64,000 bases of DNA from positions 16,867 to 80,866 of the forward strand of contig SGPM01000101.1 of the NCBI GenBank assembly GCA_004802725.1. The letters run 5' to 3'. Position numbers and translations under genes: made by a program. Shown piece by piece: positions 13,162-26,602 of the stretch. The notes beneath the pieces were generated by a model. It did not search any database, was not told the origin of the DNA, and saw nothing but the letters and a program-made list of their open reading frames with translations. The first letter of the stretch is position 1. Each line of letters begins with the position of its first letter. This DNA comes from Antrodiella citrinella. Lineage: Eukaryota > Basidiomycota > Agaricomycetes > Polyporales > Steccherinaceae.

Positions 13162-13855
13162 AGGATGTCGTTCATTTTCTCTTCATAACGGTGGGATGAG
13201 GACGCTCGGTATGGTATGGCATGTGTACCTTATTCCGCTTTATGACCGTTTTGCCTTTTCTACCCGCGACTTTCCTCATGCCGTGGACTTTCTTCCAAAA
13301 TGTGAACTATCTGCATACCACACACTTTTCGCTATCACTACGTTCTTTTTTGTTCGGCCTAGTGTCGACTGTAACATAACTGGTTTGTACGATAATGGGT
13401 TTTGTTCTGGTCGTTTGTTCTCCTGCGTAGCTACTATGTACAAATGCTATTGCAATGCGCAGCGTAGGCTACCTGCTCTGAAATGATGTTTCGTTTTCAC
13501 CTCTTTTCGGAACTACATGAGTAGTGATGTCAATGAATCTATTCTGACGGCTACAGCACTGAACAAATCAGCAACAGGTACACCTACACGGATAGCTAGA
13601 AGTACATAAGTCCTGGTCATGGGCAAAACAAACACAAATCCTCGCCCCATCCTCTGTATAATGCAAGATACCACAAAAAACAGAAACAACAAAGCAGAAA
13701 ATCGTGGTAAGTCGTGAATGCGTGAGGGTCGTGAAGATGACATTGATAAGCAAGACAACATCATGAAGCAAAACAAAAACAAAGGAAACATTAGAGTACA
13801 ATCTTGTCCATAATAATGTACTTGGGCCCCAGACATAGGGAGAATAAACATACAT
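13162..13855. other. convergent 3' intergenic region
   Basis: This 694-bp stretch separates the 3' ends of the plus-strand J-protein gene and the minus-strand kelch gene. It is AT-richer than its surroundings and should hold both polyadenylation regions. No coding exon is supported. Confidence 0.45.
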
Positions 13856-16800
13856 CTAAGAATCACCGCTCCCCGAACGTTCGCGATCGGGATTCGTCAC
13901 ATACAAGGGAGCTTTTGGTACGACACCATACACGCTGGTTCGGAGCTTTGACCGGGCAGGTGGCGGTGACTTCAATTGAAAGTCTTCCTGCTGAGACATC
14001 CTCCGCTCAAACGCTTGTACACGTTCCGATACCACGTTGCCCGTAGGTGAACGCTTGCGTGGGGATTGACGTCCAGGTCTAGCCTCCTCCTGTTGAGGCA
14101 CTGTTGACTCCGGCGACAAGACAAATGCGATCGGGTTATTGTCGATGGTGATGCCAGAATGCTCACTTCCAGCTGTGACAACAGATAACGGACGTTCAAG
14201 TTTGACAGGGGCAGCAGGTCGTCCGGGCTCGCCGCCACTTGAGCTCTGATCAGTCCCGTGTGACCCCTTCTGCACGATGTCCATTTGGCCCATGCGTTCC
14301 AGGGCCTCGGAGTCGGCAGTCCGTGCTGTTTGTAAAGAAGAAGCAGAGCGGGCATGAGCGTGGGACGACCAGAGCTGATGATGTCCCCCGCTGCTTCCGC
14401 GCTTCGAAGCGGTGGGTGAGGCGGCTTCTTCGATGGGAACTAAGCGCGAGGGGGGAGGGTTGGGATCCCGGAAGTCCAGAGGGCCTTGACGGGCTGCGTC
14501 GCTGTTACGGCGGTCGAGAAGGGGTGTCTTGGCAAACCGCACCCACCAGCTATTGGATCGAGACATGGGAGAGGAAGGCGGCGACGTAGATGGATAAGCA
14601 TCGATAAGTGATGAAGGCCGTTGAGTGGGAGAGCGCGGAGTATCATGTGAGCTGGAGGAGGCCAAAGCAGCCCCGGACAGAGTAAGAGATGGATTCGAAC
14701 GTGACGCGTCTGTGGATGTATTGGCTGATTCTGTGAGAGTCGAAAGGGATGGTTGTTCGGATACAGGAGTGAGGTGTGTCAGGTCCACAGATGGAGGGTA
14801 TGCAGTATGGAGGTAAGGACGAGGCGGAGGATCATTGAGACGAGGATACCCTTTTCCTTCATCGTCGTCATCGTCGTCAAAGTAAGGAGGTGCGTCCGCG
14901 TCGAACTCGACAGACTGGACTTCGTAATCCTCAAAGGGGTCCACGTACCCACGCGACTCAGACAACCTTCCCATACGCTTGGCACGAACAAGACCCCAAT
15001 CGTCGCCGAACGGATCCGACGCTTCCTTCTCCGACCTTGTCCATATCGACCGTGAACCACCGCTTCCTTCTTTCCGCAAGCTGCGCACGACAGGAGCGGC
15101 GGCGGCGTAGTCAAGCATCGCACCCCCGACACTGCGCAGAGAGGCCAAGGAGCCGTACACTTTGTCACCTAAAGTCGGTCGTCTCAACGAAGACCTTCCA
15201 CTGCTTGGATCCCGTCGCATACCACCTGTCATCCACCATTCCTCCTCGAACTCCCTCGTGTCTTCATCAGCTAGCATGTCTCTCCGTCCGGGGACGTTCC
15301 TGACGGTGCCGCCAGGCATCATCCCGACCAAACGATCTTTGACTGTCTTCACTACAGGCGGTAGCGGCAGCCCTTTCTCGTGCGAGTTATTGATACCGGC
15401 GACAGGGATGACGTGACCAAGGTGTGGACTGCCTTCATCGTCAGAGGGGCCAAGGAGGTGGAACTGCTGAGAGCGATGTCTGCGTCGCACGTAATACATC
15501 GCAACTGTGGTGCCCAGCATAAGGCCAATGACACCAAATACAGTCCCTACGGCGATGGCGGTCGTATGAGAGCCACTATCCGTCGAACTGCCACTGTTTC
15601 CGCCTCCTCCGTCACCTTCACCCTTACCTCCGCCACCTGCTGAGCCGTTGTTGCTGCCCGGGCTGGACGATTGAGGTTGGCTTGGTTGACTGCCACCCGG
15701 CGATCCAGAGGGAGATCCAGACCCGACGTCGGAGAAGCGCCTGGTAGCGTCGTAGCTGGAGGTAATGAACTGGCAGGGGGAGGTGTGAAGCTGGGCTGAA
15801 AGCTGTTCGACGATGTATCGAACACAGATAGCAGCGAGTCTGTTGCTGGGCCATTGGTCGTATATCCTGAAAGCCTGCTGTCAGCACTTGATTTTTACAA
15901 TATAGGATGATGACATACCAAAAGCAAAGAGCACTGTCGATCCCATCGCCACAGCGGTGTGATCTATGCGCGGGCCGAGCTGTGAGAGCGCCGGAACGGC
16001 CGTCCATACCATCGGAGTCTGGGTTGTATCAAGAATCCAGCCATCGCTGAGGAGAGACTGCAAAGTCGCGTCTGCACCACCGTGTATGACAACCTTGCCG
16101 TTGTCAAGGAGAGTGGCGGCAAAGTCGCGCCGCGATGGTGGTACGCTCGAACTTGCTACGGGGAGCGTCGACCAGTTCGCGTCGGACTGAGTGGTGTCGA
16201 GTACCCATACAGTGGACAGCGGGACGAGGGATTGCTGGGAGGGCGAATACCCGCCAAATACCAGCAGTTGACCGTTGGGCAACACGACGGAAGTATGGCC
16301 GACAACGTCAGGAGGCCCGCCCGTAGAGAGAAGTTGAGTGAAAGAGGGCACGGTGGGATCAAAGACATAGTGATCCGAGAACGCGTTCCCCGACCCGTCC
16401 GTCTTCTGTCCGCCAACGATCCATATCTTGTCCTGGGACAAAGACGCAGAGTGGTGTATCCGCCTGAGAGGTTCGTTCGCCCAGGAGTCTGCCACGAAAT
16501 CCCAGGACGCGTTTCGACCGTTCAACTCCAGCAGGACCGCGGAATCGTTCCTCTCCGGAAGCACGATGGGTGAGTTAGGTCCTGGGTCGCCGCCGAAGAG
16601 CAGGAGACTTGAGACGTTGAACGCAGATAGTGTGTGCCATGCGACGGCAGGTCCCTGAGATGCCGAGCAGGTCGAACATCCTCCATCGTACGTCCACGGA
16701 GGAGAGGATATATTGAAGGGTGATGAGAGGTCGAGAGTAAGGAGATCGTTACTGACTGGAGCAGAGGTATATGCGAATGAGTTATACTGATCGGTACGAC

Positions 16801-16997
16801 CACCATGAACATAAAGGGTATGTTGGACAAGTGAAGCGGCCTGTCCCCATCTGTTTTGCACTCTTTAGTTCTGCTCATATTCCATAGACAATACGAACTA
16901 ACCTCGGGACATCCGGGGACTGAGCAGCCACAAAGTCGTACACCAACCAGAGTACAGTCTGTACCGACAAAATGCGCAACAAGGTGCTTTCATGCAT
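13856..16997 (-). CDS. kelch-repeat single-pass membrane protein
   Basis: Start at 16997 gives a signal peptide (MHESTLLRILSVQTVLWLVY, then ending near AAQS). An intron joins it to VQNRWGQAASLVQHTLYVHG. The lumenal part is a kelch beta-propeller of about 330 residues with recurring HTLYVHGG, SLLLFGG, KIWIVGGQ, QLLVFGGY and KVVIHGGA blades and several N-glycosylation sequons. After the last blade (LLSVFDTSSNSF) come a Pro/Ser/Gly-rich stalk, one transmembrane helix around AIAVGTVFGVIGLMLG, a basic YYVRRRHR stop-transfer, and a disordered cytosolic tail of about 530 residues rich in Ser, Pro and acidic residues. Propeller and stalk are in different frames: the shift near 15700-15800 needs an intron with length 3n+2, or an indel. 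Its role is unknown; a cell-surface sensor or adhesion protein is possible. Confidence 0.78.
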
Positions 16998-18372
16998 CTT
17001 CTTCCCCGTGAAACAATCAAAGATTGGATGGCAGATTCTACTGCAGGTTATGAGTAGTGCATATAAGAATGTGTTCGTGAATTGGATCGTAAAAGTCGTG
17101 AAGTTTATGGTTGTGGAGATCTTGAAGGGCTGGAGCAGCTTGGGAGCAGCCTGACGCGCCGGTGACACTCGAACCGTTTAGGCAACTCAACCACGATACG
17201 CTATTTTTGGCGAACACGAGTTCGAACCCGCATGTCAGCAGCATTTCTCACCATTCTTCGCCCCGTCGTTACATACATGGCATGACACGACCGACCAGAA
17301 CATTAGAACCAGAGAAAAACGTGCGTTCATCGTCGTGCACAATGCGCATAAGTGAGGGCGATGCCATTACACGGCATGCAGGGGCTAATTAAACATGGTG
17401 CGAAAGAAACTTATAAGTTTTATTTTTACACGCACGTGACCTCGGGATTCCTATATATGGTAAGCCCGAAGTGGTTTCGCGTAATATTGAGAATAACATC
17501 TCTGGCGCTAGCCTTTCACAAGTCTCCATATGCGTCGTATCCGCGGACTCATCCCCTCCTGCGGTGGGGGAAAGGGAAACATAGGCGACGTTTCGGAGTG
17601 GCAAGCTGAGCGAGCAAGCGCTTCGTCGATTAGACTGGTGTAATCATGATTAAACACGAAAAAACCGGCTCTGCATGCCGTGAATTAGCTACTACTACGG
17701 GCGCATGGGCCATCGGACTGACTCTCGTTCTTCAAATTACAGTCACCTGGCAGGCGTGTGATGTTGGAGTCATCCCTGTGTCACTGTAGGGGCCCGACAA
17801 CTATGTTTGTTAGATTGTTTTACGATATGATGGTAGTGGACCTTCGAGGAAGAGAAGGACAGAGAGCAACAGTATGTTCAGACTCGGACGCGCGCAAGTG
17901 CCATGGCCACTTGTGTATCACCAGGACGCCCTCTTTGAATGAGTACGTATATCACCAAGAAACCCCGACCGTCCAGATCTAAGAGTAGATGTACGTACTT
18001 AGCTATAGGATACTTCTTTGGTCGTGAAACAACCACGATTGTCCCAGCACCGAATTACAGACACGATTCAGAGTGCGACAGAAGTAGTGCCTAGGCCAAG
18101 CAGAGAATACAGTCAATCAAACGAATGGGGCTATAAACAGGAATGTAATGTGCGGTGAGAGTTCGAGTTCCGACAGAGACAACATGAACGGGACCGGCAA
18201 GGAAGAAAAAAGTCTGATAAGGAAGTAGTCCATACGAAGGTTCATAGAGGAGTACGCATGATGGGTATCATACAGCAGGATATCCCAGTCAAGGATCTGA
18301 ATGAATCAAGATAGTACAAGATTGCATCACACTCCCCAGCCCCGTCAACGATGCTAGGCCGCAGGCTAATCA
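16998..18372. other. intergenic, no gene recognised
   Basis: This 1.4-kb stretch lies between the kelch gene start and the 3' end of the copper radical oxidase gene. Short open frames have no family resemblance. It should hold the kelch gene promoter near 17000 and the oxidase 3' untranslated region near 18300. Confidence 0.4.
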
Positions 18373-20558
18373 TTATACTACAAACACAGATCCGGTCAGC
18401 ATGAATGCAGGTAAACATCGCGCAGGAGTTTACATACCAACAACGGAGATCAATGCGAGAGCACCAGCAACCGCACCTATGATCATCGAACTTGGTGTCC
18501 ACAGGCCAGTAGCAGAGTTGTGTGCGCTGGTGCTCGTGTTGCTCTGGGAAGCAGCAGGTGCTGAGCCGGAAGCCGTGTCAAGAAGGACGCTGGCAGGAAG
18601 GTCGGCAACAGCCGCGGTGGGCTGCGTACCAATCTCACCATTACCAACGATGACCATGGTACCATTGCTGGGAATGCCATTGACGTTCACGAAGACCAGA
18701 CCAGGTCCGGGTTGGAAAAGGTTGGGGTTCGGGGGCATCTGTGCAACGTGGAGCGTGTACGAACCGTCCGAGTTGACAGTGAAGGTGTTGTTCAGTTGAA
18801 CGTGACGTTGACCCATGTTCATGGCGTGGGTGGTGAATCCGGGACGGATGACAACAACGGTCGTGTTGCCTGCCGCGGAGTTGGCATCGCCAGAGTACGA
18901 TGAGGCGGGGACTGTGAGATCAAACGAGGGACCACCGTACGTGAGGTTGGCGGGAACACCGGTAGGCACGGGGCGAACAGAAGCTGAGAAGTAAGAGGGA
19001 TAGAAAATCTCAGCCTGATATGTCGTAGGGAATGCGGTGGATGTGTTGACATCGACGTTGGGGTTAGAACCAGCAATAAGGACGGACGCGTCGGGAAGGA
19101 GGAGGGCGGACGAATGGTAAAGCCGAGGAATCGGAGAGGTATCGAAGCCTGTGTTAGACCAGCGCTGGCCTGCCGGCGCCGAAGGATCATAGAGTGCGGG
19201 CTGCCCTTGGGGTGCTGAGGCAAGAGACATACCAAACGCCATCTGTCCGTAAGTGGGGGTCTCTCCGGTCTGAGTCGCGTAACCGGCGGTACCGTTTGCA
19301 CCACCGTTCAACAGCAAAAGCTTGCCAGTAGGCAGAGTGATGAACTGACCCATCGTCCTGCCGCCACCGAGCATATCATCATCGGCGACGTAGTCAACTG
19401 TTGAGTTGTCTGTGGGCTCGGGCGTAAGACGATGGCACGCAGCAGACGCGGGGTAATCCCAAGTGTTGATGTTCGGCCAGCTGTAATCACCCCACGCTTC
19501 ATCGGGCATGTCGGTACCACCGCAGAAGATAATGGTGGGGGTCCAGTTGTTCTCGGGGGTGAGAGGCAACATCGCGTTGGCACCAGAAGCGGGGTAGACA
19601 CGAGCAATGTTATCGGGCATGTCTGGCAGACGGTTCTCGGTGTTGGTGAGGGGTTCCCACAGCACTGCAAAAGTGTCAGCTACGATTCGACATACGTCAT
19701 TGAACCTACTCACTGGTAGAGACGTTGGCTTGGACAAGCATGTTTCCGGAAGGCATGAGGTACGTCAGTGCGTAGGAGTTCAAACCGGAGGTATCGATCA
19801 TGAACTGCATGACCTGAGGATCACCCTTGCTGGGATAGAACTCGAACGTGGGCTCGGCAGCACCTCCCTCTGTCGCGGGATCGGTGTTCGGGTAATTCCT
19901 GTTGATGTAACCACCGTTCACGAAACCACCGATGATAGCGAGCGAACCATCACCCAAGGCTTCGGTTCCAGCGTACCAACGCCTCTTCTGCATCCGGAGG
20001 AGGGTAGGGTCATCGAACCATTGGCATGAAGGATCATCGAAGTTGTCCGCGTCTGTACAAGGATTGAGGATACGGATGGCGGGACCACCGTCGAGATCGC
20101 CGAAGGTGGCATCGTATGAACCGGTGAAGCCATTGTTGACGGATCCGAGGCTACCGCCGGGACCTACAGCACCGTTACCACCCATTGTGATGAAGGAGCC
20201 GTTCGGCAGGTGCATGCCTGACGCGCAGAACACGTTGGTTTTGACGAGCATGGGTGCAGCCGTCCGTGAAGCAATGTCGTATACGGCACCCATGGCAGGG
20301 TGGCCGTCGATCTGAGTAGGGTTGTTCTCTGACTTGTCGAGGATGTAGACCTTCTCCTCGTTACCAAGGAACAACTGTGGTGAGAGCACGACATGTGACG
20401 ACGTGTTCCAAGCTCAAAGCAGTCATGTTACGCACCATCATGCCGCTGACAAGAGTCTGTCCTCCATCCTCAAACGATCCAGGCGTGTGTGTCTGGGCAA
20501 GGACGGAGCTCGTTGCTGCGAGTCCAAGGGTCAAGATGGAAAGCTGATGGCTACGCAT
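18373..20558 (-). CDS. copper radical oxidase (glyoxal-oxidase family)
   Basis: Secreted or wall-bound oxidase of the AA5_1 type that oxidises aldehydes or alcohols and releases H2O2 for ligninolytic peroxidases. The signal peptide is MRSHQLSILTLGLAATSSVL, then AQTHTPG. A short intron joins GMM to LFLGNEEKVYILDKSEN. Radical-copper residues known from P. chrysosporium glyoxal oxidase are present: Cys in VFCASGMHLPNG, Tyr in KRRWYAGTEALGDG, the Tyr-His pair in IPRLYHSSALLLPD and a His in THAMNMGQRHVQ. No WSC domain is seen. The C-terminus is Ser/Thr/Ala-rich and then hydrophobic (SMIIGAVAGALALISVV), which fits a GPI signal. The last intron leaves only five terminal bases; if it is retained the protein ends at 18430 instead. 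It sits next to a xylanase on the same strand. Confidence 0.9.
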
Positions 20559-21568
20559 CGTGGAGGGTTGTCCGTGTGGTGTGTGTGAGCAGACGAAGGT
20601 AGGATATTAGTGCTGGAAAGAGGGAGAACGCAGAGTACACCGAAGCCAACAGGTACCAACGAAAAGAATGACGGGGAGCGAAGAGAGGGAGGAGGAGAGG
20701 AAGAGGGTATGAATGAAAGAACAACAGCGGAATAATAAAGCTCGGGGCCTGAAAAGAGGGAGGTGGGTTCGGCGCTGGAAGGCCGTTGCCGCAGAATCTG
20801 GAGGTTGGCACAGGCGAGCGCGTTTTGAGCGCGTTACCAAACACGCCCGTTGCCACTCGTCTCTGATCCGACCAGCTCTTCTTCAGACGGGTTTCTCTTT
20901 CAAAAACATAGCAAGACATACCAGTTGTGCCATGACCCTCTTTCTATGAGCTATTTATGCGCCGCACGATCCCCAAGATCGATATCGGTATTCAGGACGT
21001 CCCCGTCTTTGCGTTCCGATTCGTCGGTGAGTTGCCGACGAGGATAGACGCCGTCTCTGGAGTCCAATGGCACAACAGACTCACTGACCACAAAGTAGAC
21101 TTTTCGCATTACAACCATGTTTTCCGCTCTATTTGCACGAATGGTACATATCATACCTGGCCTCATCACCGCACAAAACTTTGTACAGCGTCTGGCTTTT
21201 GCCGGTTCATTTTGGCCTCGTCTGAGGTCGGAGCGTCCATCCAGTCAATCTGGAGATCCGAGAATCCTTGGTTCGCCTCCTAAATTCTCCTCCTACTCCC
21301 ACCTCACTCATGCAACGCGAACTTCATTCTTTGAAATTGAACGCATGTGGCCCATGAACTTATAATTAGACTGCAGATATTTTAGGACGCGGTCCCGAAC
21401 CTAGATTTGGCCTAGATGGTCGAGGATGGTCGCCGTTGAATGTTAAGTACTCCCCGCGGAGGGGTCTGCCAGTCCCCGATGATCGTACAACCATTCTGCA
21501 TTTATCGCTCAAGTTAATTCCAACGAAGGTATCGTGGCCGCATTGATATACATTGGGTATAAACATTT
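20559..21568. other. promoter of oxidase gene and xylanase 3' region
   Basis: This 1-kb stretch holds the upstream region of the copper radical oxidase gene (starting at 20558, minus strand) and the downstream region of the xylanase gene. The first 200 bases upstream of the oxidase are purine-rich on the plus strand (GGGAGGAGGAGAGG), that is, pyrimidine-rich on the coding strand, as is common in fungal 5' leaders. No coding exon is recognised. Confidence 0.4.
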
Positions 21569-23025
<1,457 letters not shown>

Positions 23026-23051
23026 CTAGTTATATCCTAGATGTATATTTA

Positions 23052-23060
23052 GGCTTTATA
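23052..23060 (-). promoter_or_regulatory. TATA box of xylanase gene
   Basis: The minus strand reads TATAAAGCC about 50-60 bases upstream of the GH10 start codon at 23001. That is a normal distance for a fungal TATA element before a short 5' leader. Confidence 0.5.
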
Positions 23061-24602
23061 CACCGTTCGTCCCATCCTGCCGCGGCCGGTTGCAACAGAG
23101 GTCACAGTGACTTGCACGGTCTGCGACGGTACGGACGGCACCTGCAATGGAGTCTTGAGACGTTTAAACCCACGAGCGCGGTGACCTGTTAGACTTTTGT
23201 CGACATTGCAACCATCCATGTGTGGGTGGCGGGGTAAGCTTATAGCTAAGAAGCATCCAGTGACCTGAAAAAGGCTGAAAGTTCTGTATACGGATCCAGT
23301 GAGACGAGTGAAATTAACATACTGAATGATGAGAGCACTAGCACCTGACTATGACTGGGAGCGTGTGCCTCGCTATATTGAGCATTGTGTCGGAAACGGT
23401 GCTGGGACCGTGCCGACTAGTACTAAGTATTATGGTGGTCGAAAGGCCTGGGTGTAAGAGGGGGTACAGTGCCGTCAAGACTAAGCATCAAGATATTTCA
23501 TGACTGCTGCTCTTGACGATAGTTGTACTACATGTCATGCAACAAACGTTGCTCCACTGCAGCATCAATATCCGCAGCCACGGGTGCGGTTCAGATCATT
23601 CACTGTACCAGGTCGCATGCATGCACCGAATCCTAGAATAGACTTTGGATCAATACCAATGTGCAGACAGACATATCCACGTGCGGTATGTGTTTCTCAT
23701 GAAGAGACAAACGGGAACGTTTGCATCGTGAGGGTGCGGTGCGGACCCACAACAGCGGATGAGGCGCCACGTGTCACAGGCGTCTACGTGTCGATGTATG
23801 GCAAGCCGCATGCCAACTTCAAGTTCAGCACACCGTGACGGACAGACGAATGCAAACTTGAAACAAGATGGAAGAATATGAAAACACGTCAACATGAGAG
23901 TTCAAAGTAAGCACATCATCTATCCTTTCCAAACGTGCGCGTCGTGGACAGTCTGACAAGGACACCAGACATATGTACTGCAATAGAACATCCTGTGCCT
24001 GTCCAATCGAACACCGTTTCCTACCTCCAATGTTCGCGACCTTTCCTGAAGACCTTCGGTGTTGATATCTCACCGAAAACCTCGGGAAATATGGCCGAGG
24101 GGCCTGAGAATTGTTGTACGTTGACGATTAATCATCTGAACGTTGAGTACAACATATTTATTCTGCGCCTAGTATCGTCTCCAGTGTTGAAGCGAAACAT
24201 AGCTATCGAAATCATCAGAGTGGCTCCGCGGGCGGTGGGTCTGCCTGCCAAGAGCTTACGACGACCTGCTACCAGCGAATTACTGACACCGACTCGAGCC
24301 TTGACACTACATAGCAACTTGGATGACCCAACGACCCCCAAGACACGCTGACCATGCCAGACTGTCGTAGTCTATGAGAGATGTATGTGCTTTGACCCTA
24401 GCTAGTTGGCCTCCCATCACAAGTCGCCTTTTGATTGACTAGTTTCGGCAACTCCGAGATTCTCGGGATCGTCACGGTATACTTTTGGGACCGTTCATAC
24501 TCCTATGGACTGACGACTAGTAAATCCGCAACCCACTTGGACCGCGGATTGTGCTCGGCATATATCCATGATGGAGATAGCTTTGTCTGGGGCATCGAAA
24601 CA
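23061..24602. other. intergenic, no gene recognised
   Basis: This 1.5-kb stretch lies between the divergent xylanase and SDR genes. It should hold upstream regulatory sequence for both. The open frame at 23935-24351 has no family match and no supporting splice structure. I see no repeat or transposon feature. Confidence 0.4.
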
Positions 24603-24610
24603 TATAAAAG
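24603..24610 (+). promoter_or_regulatory. TATA box of SDR-like gene
   Basis: TATAAAAG lies 81 bases upstream of the ATG at 24692 and is followed by a CA-rich leader. It is the strongest TATA match in this part of the window. Confidence 0.6.
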
Positions 24611-24691
24611 CCAGCAGTTCATGTTGGTTTTTCACTCACAACAACACCTACTTTCACAGCACACTCGCGCACATACATCTCTCTCTTTGAC

Positions 24692-26131
24692 ATGTCCACT
24701 AGGCGTCTTTCCGTTCTCTTCTTTGGCGCCACAGGTATGTTCTCATTTCACAGGATTATAGCAGAACAGGATTTGACACCTGGAGTAGGCTACGGCACTG
24801 AGCCGTCTCTTCGAACATCCCAAATTCGACACATTCGAGGTCACCACTTTGGTCCGTTCAGAAGAAAAGGCCAAGCTCCTCGAAACTCTCGGTCTCAAAG
24901 CTGTCGTTGGCAACCTAAACGACTTAGAACTTCTTACGTCTCTCGCAGAGAAGGCTCATGTCATATTCTCCGTGGTACGTCAAGTAGACTACATGAAGCG
25001 GGGGAGTTTTGACCCGAGGTATTCCAGGCGGATGCCGATAATTACCAAGCGATTCTCGCTCTCCTACGTGGTATGAAGAAGAGGCATGAGACGACTGGCG
25101 ACGTTTCTGTCCTCATTCACACTGTAAGCTTATCACGAATAAATTCACACGTGTACCCACTCATATAACGCTCACAGTCCGGAACAGGTGCGAACGGAGT
25201 GGTGCCTTCCGAGTACTCCGAGTACTGACGTTTTATGTCCCGATCATCTTCAGGCGTCCTGTATAGCATGGACAACGGAGAGCTTCCCGGCAAGGTCATC
25301 TATGATGATGCTAACGTCGAACAGATGGCATCTATCCCTCTCTCGCAGATTCATAGGAATATTGACCTTGAGGTCCTCAACGCTGATCAAGCAGGCAAGT
25401 CAAAAACTCATACAGTTCTAGTGAAATCTAACTGACGTGCACCTTAGGGTATGTGAAGGGATACATTGTCATTCCTAGTACTATCTACGGCCGTGCCAAC
25501 CACAAGCTGGTACAGGCCGGTATCTCGAACAACCAATCCGATCAAATTCCGAAGCTTATCTCTGTTGCACTGCAGAGGGGCATAGCTGGTATGACCGGCA
25601 AAGGCCTTTCTGTCTGGCCAGACATCGAGATAGGTGAACGTACGTATTTCCTCACTGTCTCTCAGTGATTGTATCTCATCTCGTACACGCAGTGTCTGAT
25701 CTATACTACATATTGCTCGACGGTATCCTGAACAAGAACCCTGCGGTTGGCTCCGGTGTCGATGGATACAACTTCGGTGCCAACAGCGAGCACCAGTGGT
25801 ACGACATTTCCAAAGGTATTGCCGTCGCTCTGCACGAGCTTGGCAAGGTCAAGAGCGACGATCCCACGTCGTTCGAAAAAGAAGAGCTCACCACATACTT
25901 CAGATATGAGGTACAACCCCGCATGGTACCCCGAAAGCGGGTGCTTTGCTGACGAGCTGACCTTATCGACAGGCTTTGGGTTATTACCTTGGCTCTAACT
26001 CCCGATGCCGTGCCAACCACTCCAAGGCTATCGGCTGGAGCCCGAAGAAAACCAGCGAGGACATGGTGAAGAGTATCATACCTGAATGCGAGGTAATCAT
26101 TTCTCGACAGGATGCAACTGGGAAGGTTTAA
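24692..26131 (+). CDS. NAD(P)-binding SDR/epimerase-like protein, damaged N-terminus
   Basis: Rossmann-fold protein of the fungal NAD-dependent epimerase/NmrA-like group. Recognisable parts are MSTRRLSVLFFGATG, TTLVRSEEKAKLLETLG, VVGNLNDLELL, KAHVIFSV, VSVLIHTSGTGVL, VKGYIVIPSTIYGRANHK, GVDGYNFGANSEHQWYD and EALGYYLGSNSRCRA. Introns fall after FSV, IHT, SGTG, ADQA, IEIGE and FRYE. The intron at 25395-25447 has a GC donor (GCAAGT). The problem is at 24735-24800. After the GATG of the glycine loop the next exon reads GCTACGGCA and then the LSRLFEHPKF frame, so loop residues are missing and the frame does not join. The open frame is otherwise intact to TAA at 26131. It may be a recent pseudogene, an assembly error, or an exon I failed to see. 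Substrate unknown. Confidence 0.65.
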
Positions 26132-26526
26132 GGTGTACGAGTTATCGCAAGCTTAAGGATGAATATTATGGTGAATCAGAGTGATGGATAGACATGTGAC
26201 TTCACGGATCGTGACGACGACGCCCTGTCACCGTTTTGCAAGTTGAGTTAACCCACTATGAGTCGTGTTCCTACCTTGACGTCGTTTCAGCACATACCAT
26301 TGACGAGTCTCTCAGATCACATCGACTCTGCACTCCGTTAGCCGTCCTCCTGATGGAGACGATTTCCATTCTGAGAGACGTTTGGCCTGATTTGGGCATG
26401 CGCTTTCCCATTTGGGCCTCGGCGTTGAATCTGGTCTTGGTCCCGCCCACTCAGGTTGACCATGAGATGGCCCCCGCACCCCTGTCTATTAGCGCAATAG
26501 GCCTGGATAGTGGTTTGCCGGGTGGG
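26132..26526. other. intergenic upstream of hydrolase gene
   Basis: This stretch holds the 3' region of the SDR-like gene and the upstream region of the alpha/beta hydrolase gene. I see no coding exon. Confidence 0.4.
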
Positions 26527-26534
26527 TATATAAG
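26527..26534 (+). promoter_or_regulatory. TATA box of alpha/beta hydrolase gene
   Basis: TATATAAG lies 68 bases upstream of the ATG at 26603, at a normal spacing for fungal promoters. Confidence 0.6.
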
Positions 26535-26602
26535 GCCTCAAAATCATGTCTTTTGCCGACAGACTCCTGTGTTGCTGAACGCATATCATTCAGTTTCTCG
26601 CT

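Noticed and set aside
16082..16573. 163-codon plus-strand open frame
   Set aside because: Lies opposite the kelch propeller exon, which has clear blade repeats.
17160..17245. tRNA-like sequence with GTTCGAACCC and GACTCGAACC
   Set aside because: The presumed T-stem arms do not pair on either strand and no anticodon or acceptor stem can be drawn.
18401..18799. 132-codon plus-strand open frame
   Set aside because: Antisense to the C-terminus of the copper radical oxidase.
26091..26110. 18-nt GTAATC...ACAG 'intron' near the end of the SDR-like gene
   Set aside because: Too short to splice and in frame when read through, so it is treated as coding.
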